Source: an uncultured Oceanobacillus sp.
Lineage (GTDB): Bacteria > Bacillota > Bacilli > Bacillales > Amphibacillaceae
Direction of reading: 5' to 3'
NCBI GenBank assembly: GCA_938004015.1
Contig: CALKWU010000223.1
Location: forward strand, 1-12,639
DNA: 12,639 nt
Below the pieces are notes generated by a model. It saw nothing but the letters and a program-made list of their open reading frames with translations, did not search any database and was not told where the DNA came from. This document shows, piece by piece, positions 7,568 to 12,639 of this stretch. How positions within the stretch are numbered: position 1 is the stretch's first letter; each line of letters opens with the position of its first letter. The position numbers and the translations under genes are program-made.

Positions 7568-7917
7568 TTATAGCTTTCCAGTAACAAAGCCAGATTTTGG
7601 AAAGGTAAAATAACGTACATCACGGGCAAAATCTTTTGGCACGCCCATACGATTTATCGGTTGCTTCGACAAGTCGTCTTTCCTTCTTTATGTCAGTACG
7701 AGCTGAACATAACCATGAGCATAACCATGGCAAGTGATCACGCAAGAACCATATTATTCGCATCCCATTTTGCAAACGAGTTGCTCGCCACTTTTGATGC
7801 TACATAAGCCGGTCCCGTTCTTTCGGCAGATTCACTTTCACCATTTGACAATACGCCACCTTTGGTTCCAGAAGCAAAACTGCTATTTATCATCCGGCCA
7901 TAAGTTCCGCTTTTTAA
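7568..7917 (-). pseudogene. Decayed short-chain dehydrogenase/reductase (SDR) fragment
   Basis: Reading the minus strand between dctM and the DUF296 gene gives two SDR pieces in different frames. Piece one (7917-7738) reads YGRMINSSFASG and then TGPAYVASK, matching the SDR catalytic serine and YxxxK centre, and ends at TGA 7740-7738. Piece two, in another frame, reads GYVQLVLT, then TAA (7690-7688), then KQPINRMGVPKDFARDV and SGFVTGKL, the usual SDR C-terminal region, and stops at 7570-7568. The N-terminal half with the TGxxxGIG cofactor loop is absent, as is the final GG tail. About 117 codons of a normal 250 remain. A 12-bp tandem repeat (7706-7717, 7718-7729) sits at the frameshift. It presumably once encoded the hydroxyacyl oxidoreductase of this operon (inference). 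Confidence 0.82.
7706..7729. repeat. 12-bp tandem duplication within the SDR relic
   Basis: AACATAACCATG is followed directly by AGCATAACCATG, with one mismatch. It lies where the two SDR reading frames part, and looks like replication slippage in a gene no longer under selection. Confidence 0.6.
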
Positions 7918-9263
7918 ACATCAAGCAAATTTGGCAAAAACGTCGTTAGAATCGGGACGTAGGTAATGAGCAACAATACAATGATGGATGCAATGACATA
8001 TGGAATGATGGCCCGTGACATTGATGTCAGGGGAGCACCAGAAATACCACTTGCCACATACAAATTCAACCCAACCGGAGGTGTAAACAATCCGATTGCC
8101 AAATTGACAGTCATAAATACTCCGAATACTAACGGATCGATGTCAAAGTATAGAATCACCGGCGCCAAAATAGGGACGAAGATGTAAAACGCAGAAATTG
8201 CATCAATGAACGCCCCAGCTATTATTAATATCAAATTGATGAACAACAGAATGATCACCGGATTATCGGAAATGCTCAATAACATTTCCGATGCTTGCTC
8301 TGCATACCTTTCAGATGTGATGATATGGGCAAACACCGAAGCAGTCGAAACAATAAACATGACAACAGCCGTTTGCAACCCGGCATCGACTAAAATTCGA
8401 TACAACGTTTTGAAATTAATTTTCCGATAGATGACAACCCCTACAAATAAACCATAAAATACGGATACCACCGCCGCCTCGGTCGGCGTAAAGAATCCTC
8501 CGTAAATCCCCCCTAAAATGATGACCGGAACTAAAATCCCCCATAACGCTTCGACGAAAGCTTTGCCCACTTCCTTCAAGGAAGCACGCTCTTTGCGTTG
8601 CTTCGATTTGTTGTCAACATTCTCGCCACTATGTATCTGTTCTTTTTCCATTTTCCTTTCTTGCTGCCATCGCACGTAAAATGTTGCAATGACCAACGCG
8701 ATTCCGAATAAAATTCCCGGTATTATTCCACCGATAAACAACCCACCAATGGATACGGGCATTTGTTCCCCGGCCACTACGGCAAAAACGATGAAGGCGA
8801 TACTTGGAGGGATGATAATCCCTATCGCTCCTGTACTTGCCACCAAACTGGCGGAAGTTTCCTTTGAATATCCACTTCTCATCAAAGCGGGAATCAAAAT
8901 GCCTCCTATTGCCGCAACCGTTGCAGGACCTGAACCGGATATCGCTGCAAAAAATATACCGACGAGCGCCGTGATGAATACGATTCCACCTTTCATATGA
9001 CCGACCAGTTTGTCAGCAAAATTGATCAATTTGTCGGAAATGCCGGAATATTCCATGATAACTCCGGTAAGGATGAAGAAGGGGATCGCCAACAACGTAA
9101 ATTTGGAAACGCTTGTATACATGATATCAGCGACAACTTCCAAGCCCGAAACCCCATCCAGTGCCACTAACATGATGATCGAAGCGAGGCCAAGCGAAAT
9201 TGCAATCGGAAATCCTATCAACACGAGTATGAGGAAAATAGAAACAATCAATAGCGCGCCCAT
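7914..9263 (-). CDS. dctM: TRAP transporter large permease subunit (DctM)
   Basis: This is the large membrane subunit that forms the translocation path of a tripartite ATP-independent periplasmic (TRAP) carboxylate transporter, driven by a sodium or proton gradient. Hallmarks: SGSGPATVAAIGG (109-121), TGAIGIIIPPS (144-154) and GGIYGGFFTPTEAA (251-264), among about a dozen membrane helices. A charged, lysine/glutamate-rich loop at 199-230 is longer than in many relatives and is presumably cytoplasmic. 449 residues is a normal to slightly long size. It starts with ATG at 9263 immediately after the dctQ stop, with GGGGGC as ribosome binding site inside the end of dctQ. Its stop codon lies within the first codons of the SDR relic, marking a probable deletion joint. 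Confidence 0.94.
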   Translation of the reverse strand: MGALLIVSIFLILVLIGFPIAISLGLASIIMLVALDGVSGLEVVADIMYTSVSKFTLLAIPFFILTGVIMEYSGISDKLINFADKLVGHMKGGIVFITALVGIFFAAISGSGPATVAAIGGILIPALMRSGYSKETSASLVASTGAIGIIIPPSIAFIVFAVVAGEQMPVSIGGLFIGGIIPGILFGIALVIATFYVRWQQERKMEKEQIHSGENVDNKSKQRKERASLKEVGKAFVEALWGILVPVIILGGIYGGFFTPTEAAVVSVFYGLFVGVVIYRKINFKTLYRILVDAGLQTAVVMFIVSTASVFAHIITSERYAEQASEMLLSISDNPVIILLFINLILIIAGAFIDAISAFYIFVPILAPVILYFDIDPLVFGVFMTVNLAIGLFTPPVGLNLYVASGISGAPLTSMSRAIIPYVIASIIVLLLITYVPILTTFLPNLLDV

Positions 9264-9746
9264 TTATTGTGCCCCCTTCTTTTCGGATAAAGCCTTGAAC
9301 TGAATGACCATTGCTTCGATTGTACGATATATGCAAAGTATCGTACCTAATGGGATTGCCAGTGAAAAAATCCATTTCGGAAATCTTAATGCTGGCGTGG
9401 TCGAACCTAATTGATACTGAAACATGATCATATCGATGGCGAAATAGGTAACTATGATAAAAACGAATACCGATAAAATCCCTATAAATAAAATCAAAAA
9501 TTTTTTTATAATGGCCGGAGACTTTTCCAAAATGAGTGTGAAGCCGAGGTGTGCCCCTCTGCGCACACCTATCGCGGCTCCCACAAACGTCAATAAGACA
9601 AACAAATTGATGGTGATTTCTTCCGTATACGACAAAGAATATTGAATGAAATTTCTAGTAATCACATTCAAAAATGTAATGATGGACATCACTGCAAGCA
9701 CAACGGCGATGATCAACTCTTCTATTTTAGCAATCATTTTGCTCAT
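9264..9746 (-). CDS. dctQ: TRAP transporter small permease subunit (DctQ)
   Basis: This is the small four-helix membrane subunit that joins DctM in the TRAP permease. From ATG 9746 it has 160 residues with four hydrophobic segments. The second segment is followed by the family-typical GAAIGVRRGAHLG stretch, and WIFSLAIPLG lies near the end. AGGTGA (9757-9752) lies 5 bases before ATG 9746, which favours this start over the in-frame GTG at 9755, which would use part of that same sequence. dctP ends only 15 bases upstream and dctM starts at the next base after the stop, so dctP-dctQ-dctM form one transcription unit. Confidence 0.9.
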   Translation of the reverse strand: MSKMIAKIEELIIAVVLAVMSIITFLNVITRNFIQYSLSYTEEITINLFVLLTFVGAAIGVRRGAHLGFTLILEKSPAIIKKFLILFIGILSVFVFIIVTYFAIDMIMFQYQLGSTTPALRFPKWIFSLAIPLGTILCIYRTIEAMVIQFKALSEKKGAQ

Positions 9747-9761
9747 GACTCTCACCTGTGA

Positions 9762-10829
9762 CTACTCAGATTGAAACGCATCCAGTAAATCTTTGCCCCA
9801 AATGGATTCATACTGGTCATAAACTGGCTGCACTTTCTCTCTGAATTGAGCAAGTTCTTCATCCGTTGGATAGTAAAATTCCAAACCTTGCTCTTCCATT
9901 TCGGCAATCTGCTCTTTTTCTTTTTCTCGCGTCAATTCAATTTGATATGCCGCAGCCTCTGCACCTAATCTTCTGAATAGTTCTTGATCTTCAGGACTTA
10001 AAGAATCAAACAATTTTTTGTTCATTCCCAAAACAATCGGATCATACGAGTAGTTCCACATCGTAATGTACTTTTGTACCTCATGTAATTTGAATGCATG
10101 GATCGCATCGATCGGGTTTTCCTGCCCATCAATGACATTCTGCTGTAAAGACGTAATTACTTCGGAAAAACTCATTGTGGCCGGGTTTGCGCCCAACTCT
10201 CTCCATAAATCGGTGTACATCGTAATTCCCGGAATCCGGATCTTCAACCCTTCCACATCTTCAGGTGTTTTTATCGGACGCACATTATTGGTAACTTGTC
10301 GGAATCCGTTTTCCCCGAATCCCAAAGGTTCGATGCCGATTTCCCTTAAAATTTCTTTGATTGCCTCTCCGCCCGCACCATTCAATGCTTGATCTGCTTC
10401 TTCCAAGTTTTTAAACAGGAACGGGGCACTCACGACACCGAAACGTTCATCAAGAATGGAGTAAATGATGGTTGAGTGGAAAGATAAATCGAGATTGCCT
10501 TTCGATAACATTTCAACCGCTTTTCCTTGGTCCCCTCCGGACAACTGTTCATTCGGATACACTTCAATCGTGATGCGGCCATTCGTCTCTTTTTCAATAT
10601 CATCCGCTAGCTTTTGTGCGGCGATATACCATGTAGACGATTCATTTGTCGTCACTTGCATTTTCAGATTTAGTTTTTCACCATCCGATTCTGTAGACGT
10701 TTCTTCGTTATTTGCGTCATCGTTGTTTGAGCTGTCAGAAGCTGTATCCGCATCCCCTCCAGATGAACATGCAGCCAACAGAAGCAATAACAATCCAAGC
10801 ATCAGAAATGCTTTTAAAATTTTTTTCAT
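9762..10829 (-). CDS. dctP: TRAP transporter solute-binding lipoprotein (DctP)
   Basis: This is the extracytoplasmic substrate-binding protein of the TRAP system. A lipoprotein signal peptide (KK start, leucine-rich core 9-18, lipobox LAAC with C21) anchors it to the membrane, followed by a Ser/Asp/Asn-rich linker (22-50). The DctP fold begins near residue 55; EQLSGGDQGKAVEMLSKGNLD (95-115) and GFRQVTNNVRPIKTPEDVEG (175-194) are typical. R198 in LKIRIPG is the conserved arginine expected to bind the substrate carboxylate, and N238 in QENP is also typical. GGGGG lies 8 bases before the ATG. The 355 residues are complete. Substrate: an organic acid, likely regulated by CdaR and CcpA through the upstream region; identity unknown. 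Confidence 0.94.
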   Translation of the reverse strand: MKKILKAFLMLGLLLLLLAACSSGGDADTASDSSNNDDANNEETSTESDGEKLNLKMQVTTNESSTWYIAAQKLADDIEKETNGRITIEVYPNEQLSGGDQGKAVEMLSKGNLDLSFHSTIIYSILDERFGVVSAPFLFKNLEEADQALNGAGGEAIKEILREIGIEPLGFGENGFRQVTNNVRPIKTPEDVEGLKIRIPGITMYTDLWRELGANPATMSFSEVITSLQQNVIDGQENPIDAIHAFKLHEVQKYITMWNYSYDPIVLGMNKKLFDSLSPEDQELFRRLGAEAAAYQIELTREKEKEQIAEMEEQGLEFYYPTDEELAQFREKVQPVYDQYESIWGKDLLDAFQSE

Positions 10830-11047
10830 GATTTTTAACCCCCTAATTTATTAATTATGAACTGAAAAACTTAAAGACTTTGTGGAAAGAAAGCTTGTTT
10901 ACTATTAAATATGTTGGTTGGTTCGTATTATGTTTTAAAAATTAAAACTTACAGAATGCACATACATCATTGTTGAGAAAATTTAGTTCAGTGTAAAAAA
11001 AAGAAAAATGAACCGGAACCAAACTGAAAGATGAAACACAATCGTTT

Positions 11048-11061
11048 GGAAAGCGTTTTCA
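11048..11061. promoter_or_regulatory. Probable CcpA cre site
   Basis: GGAAAGCGTTTTCA matches the cre consensus TGNAANCGNTNNCA at every fixed base except the first, and keeps the central CG and dyad symmetry. It adjoins the TATAAT at 11066-11061 on the minus strand, so it covers the predicted start of transcription for dctP. Bound CcpA-HPr would block the promoter when preferred sugars are present. Confidence 0.7.
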
Positions 11062-11066
11062 TTATA
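11061..11066 (-). promoter_or_regulatory. Putative -10 box (TATAAT) of dctPQM operon promoter
   Basis: TATAAT on the minus strand, with predicted transcript start near 11054 and a leader of about 225 bases before dctP. The -35 position (about 11084-11089) reads CCCAAA or similar, far from TTGACA, which points to an activator, most likely the CdaR-type protein encoded just upstream (inference). The rest of the leader (10830-11050) is AT-rich, without a recognised riboswitch or small gene. Confidence 0.5.
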
Positions 11067-11077
11067 AGGGAAAAAAA

Positions 11078-11099
11078 CTAGATTTTGGGATTTTTCTAG
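11078..11099 (-). promoter_or_regulatory. CTAGA/TCTAG inverted repeat: operator or weak terminator
   Basis: CTAGA (11078-11082) and TCTAG (11095-11099) form a short dyad around the expected -35 of the dctP promoter. On the minus strand it is followed by seven T residues, so it could also end the cdaR transcript weakly. The 5-bp stem makes either role uncertain. Confidence 0.35.
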
Positions 11100-11214
11100 G
11101 CACAAACTTGTTTCCCTCGTATTTTAGAACAATATTATCATTATGCTTACAACATTTCTATGTATCTTATACCTAAATTGGATTCGTTTTGCAGGGGGTA
11201 AATTGTATTTTCGT

Positions 11215-12363
11215 CTAATAATGCAATGATGAGTCGTAAAGCTTTAGCTTATTTTTTTCAAGTTCTAAATAAAACTTTAAAGCAATATACAGCATCACGA
11301 CATGATCCAGCCTATTTAAATCCAAATTGGTTTCTTGTTCGATCTTTTGCAAGCGATAATATAAAGTGTTTTTGTGAATGAACAATGCTTTTGCCGTTTC
11401 TTGAATCGACATATGATGTTCCATCCAACATTGCAACGTCTCAATCAACGTCCGATCATGGATGATGGGCAAAATCGTTCGACTTATAAACTGATGTTTG
11501 ATCTTTTCATCCAAACTATATTGCAACATTTCGAATTTCAATTGTTCCTCAAAGACTACCCTTTTTTCTCTTCTCGCAATCAATACGGCTCGTTCCGCTT
11601 GTTGATATGACAAATGCAATTCATCATAATTTGTTTTTTGTCCGACACCAACGTAAACATCTTTTCCTAAAATTGATTGTGAATAGTTGATGAAATTATT
11701 GATTTTCCTCTCCAAAACCGGTTGCTCGCAACCTACATCAACAACGATGATTTTTCCTTGCCCCCATCTGACAAACATAGCATCTTGATCCTCATCCCAA
11801 AGCCTCTTTAACTGACTCAATTCTTTGTAAGAAATGTGATTTGTCAATTCGACATGAATGCTGATGATTTGTTTGTATTTGGTGATGTCAATATTTAGAA
11901 ATTTGCTTCGTTCGAAAAGCACATCAATGTCAACATCACCATTCACCCAGTCGAAAACGAAGTGTTCGAGGATGAGCGCTTTCCTTTCTTGCGTCATTTG
12001 ATCGATCGCCTCTTTAATGAATAACTCGGCCATGCGTTGAACAATCCGGCCATAAGGTTCCACTTCTTTTGGATCGCCGGTGATTCCCACTACACCAATC
12101 GGATTTCCTTCGATGATGATCGGAAGCACGATGCCTTTTCTGACTCCTTGCAATCGTTTTGACAGCTGTTCCGTCATGACCATGACCTTTTGACTCTTCA
12201 TGGAAAGGTAAGCGCCTTCATGATAATTGCCAATTCTGCTTTTATCGGTGCTTGCTACAATGATTCCCACTTCATTCGTGAAAATGACTTCTTCGTTGAT
12301 TGCATTGGTGATTTCATTCACTAACAACGAAAAAATACTGTCCGTTTTGAATACTTGTTTCAA
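11215..12363 (-). CDS. CdaR/PucR-family sugar-diacid regulator
   Basis: This is a transcription activator of the carbohydrate-diacid regulator type. The N-terminal diacid-recognition domain (about 3-130) includes GIIVASTDKSRIGNYHEGA and LPIIIEGNPIGVVGITGDP. The central CdaR GGDEF-like domain (about 160-290) includes DVYVGVGQKTNYDELHLSYQQAERA. The C-terminal PucR-type helix-turn-helix (about 319-346) reads SIQETAKALFIHKNTLYYRL. The start is TTG at 12363, supported by AGGAGGGAT just upstream; the next in-frame ATG is codon 52, inside the domain. 382 residues is the normal length. It resembles B. subtilis YsfB, which neighbours the ysfCD glycolate-oxidase genes, so it may control glcDF as well as dctPQM in response to a 2-hydroxyacid or diacid (inference). 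Confidence 0.9.
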   Translation of the reverse strand: MKQVFKTDSIFSLLVNEITNAINEEVIFTNEVGIIVASTDKSRIGNYHEGAYLSMKSQKVMVMTEQLSKRLQGVRKGIVLPIIIEGNPIGVVGITGDPKEVEPYGRIVQRMAELFIKEAIDQMTQERKALILEHFVFDWVNGDVDIDVLFERSKFLNIDITKYKQIISIHVELTNHISYKELSQLKRLWDEDQDAMFVRWGQGKIIVVDVGCEQPVLERKINNFINYSQSILGKDVYVGVGQKTNYDELHLSYQQAERAVLIARREKRVVFEEQLKFEMLQYSLDEKIKHQFISRTILPIIHDRTLIETLQCWMEHHMSIQETAKALFIHKNTLYYRLQKIEQETNLDLNRLDHVVMLYIALKFYLELEKNKLKLYDSSLHY

Positions 12364-12445
12364 TTTATCCCTCCTAAGAATAGATTAAAGATATTCAGTT
12401 TTCATCTGTGTTGCATTAAAGTGATAAAGTATATATTTTTTCTCT

Positions 12446-12473
12446 ATTATATCATTTACTCCGATGTTGGAAA
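12446..12473 (-). promoter_or_regulatory. Putative sigma-A promoter of the CdaR-type regulator gene
   Basis: On the minus strand, TTTCCA (12473-12468, four of six bases matching the -35) and TATAAT (12451-12446) are separated by 16 bases. The start of transcription would be near 12439, about 75 bases before the TTG start. Positions 12474-12540 are AT-rich with no gene. Confidence 0.55.
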
Positions 12474-12540
12474 TGAACGAATCCAAAATATGTGGAATCA
12501 TGGAATAATTATTTCACTGTTTTCTTAAAAATAACGCAGA

Positions 12541-12572
12541 AAAAATAAAAAATGGGAGATGTTCCACTCCCA
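12541..12572 (-). terminator. Rho-independent terminator of the gene at the right edge
   Basis: On the minus strand the stem TGGGAG/CTCCCA (12572-12567 with 12558-12553) has an 8-base loop and is followed by TTTTTTATTTTT (12552-12541). It lies 8 bases after the stop of the partial gene and separates it from the regulator gene. Confidence 0.8.
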
Positions 12573-12579
12573 CTTCTGC

Positions 12580-12639
12580 TCACTCCAAATACTCCAACCT
12601 CACAAACAACTTCGAAAACGTCTTACTTCCATAGCCTTC
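12580..12639 (-). CDS. C-terminal end of an unidentified protein (partial)
   Basis: Only the last 19 codons and stop (TGA 12582-12580) are inside the window; the residues end KLFVRLEYLE. The open frame to the edge, followed at once by a good terminator, supports a real gene end. The fragment is too short to assign a family, and I do not recognise it. Confidence 0.55.
   Translation of the reverse strand, partial: EGYGSKTFSKLFVRLEYLE

Noticed and set aside
7734..7949. 71-codon plus-strand frame between dctM and the DUF296 gene
   Set aside because: The opposite strand reads clearly as a degraded SDR, and this frame has no domain or good ribosome binding site.
10830..11045. Riboswitch or small RNA in the long dctP leader
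   Set aside because: Only AT-rich sequence and short imperfect repeats (for example GTTCA/TGAAC with a long loop) are visible; no known riboswitch core recognised.

Overview
The window looks like part of a Bacillaceae-type Firmicute chromosome. Evidence seen directly: moderate-to-low GC, strong GGAGG-type ribosome binding sites, frequent TTG/GTG starts, a near-consensus CcpA cre site, and gene families typical of Bacillus relatives (a CdaR-type regulator, two-subunit GlcDF, a YocS-like BASS transporter). The genus cannot be named from this sequence alone. All calls come from reading motifs; no database search was run.

Layout. Positions 1-256 are a non-coding upstream region with a TATAAT box and spaced repeats. 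Positions 257-3012 (+) hold glcD and glcF, a flavin/iron-sulfur 2-hydroxyacid (glycolate or D-lactate type) dehydrogenase. A hairpin at 3034-3086 sits between glcF and a convergent BASS-family transporter gene (3085-4053, -). From 12.4 kb back to 4.1 kb everything is on the minus strand. In transcription order these are: the end of an unknown gene at the right edge with its terminator; a CdaR-type sugar-diacid/hydroxyacid regulator with its own promoter; a 385-bp control region with a TATAAT box directly abutting a cre site; a TRAP transporter (dctP, dctQ, dctM); a decayed short-chain dehydrogenase (SDR) gene; and four tightly packed genes for a DUF296/PPC protein, an AMP-forming acyl-CoA ligase, an SCP-x-type thiolase and a DUF35 zinc-ribbon/OB protein. 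A hairpin follows the DUF35 gene.

Inferred function. The TRAP system would import an organic acid, the ligase would make its CoA ester, an SDR once oxidised or reduced a hydroxyl/keto intermediate, and the thiolase-DUF35 pair would cleave or form a C-C bond. The divergently placed GlcDF would oxidise a 2-hydroxyacid to a 2-oxoacid. The substrate cannot be deduced. CcpA repression and CdaR activation are the likely controls of the TRAP-CoA operon.

The most interesting points are the SDR relic joined to the stop codon of dctM, the unassigned TRAP/DUF296/ligase/thiolase/DUF35 operon, the weak -35/TATAAT/cre promoter, and spaced repeats upstream of glcD. No phage, insertion sequence, CRISPR array, tRNA or rRNA was seen.
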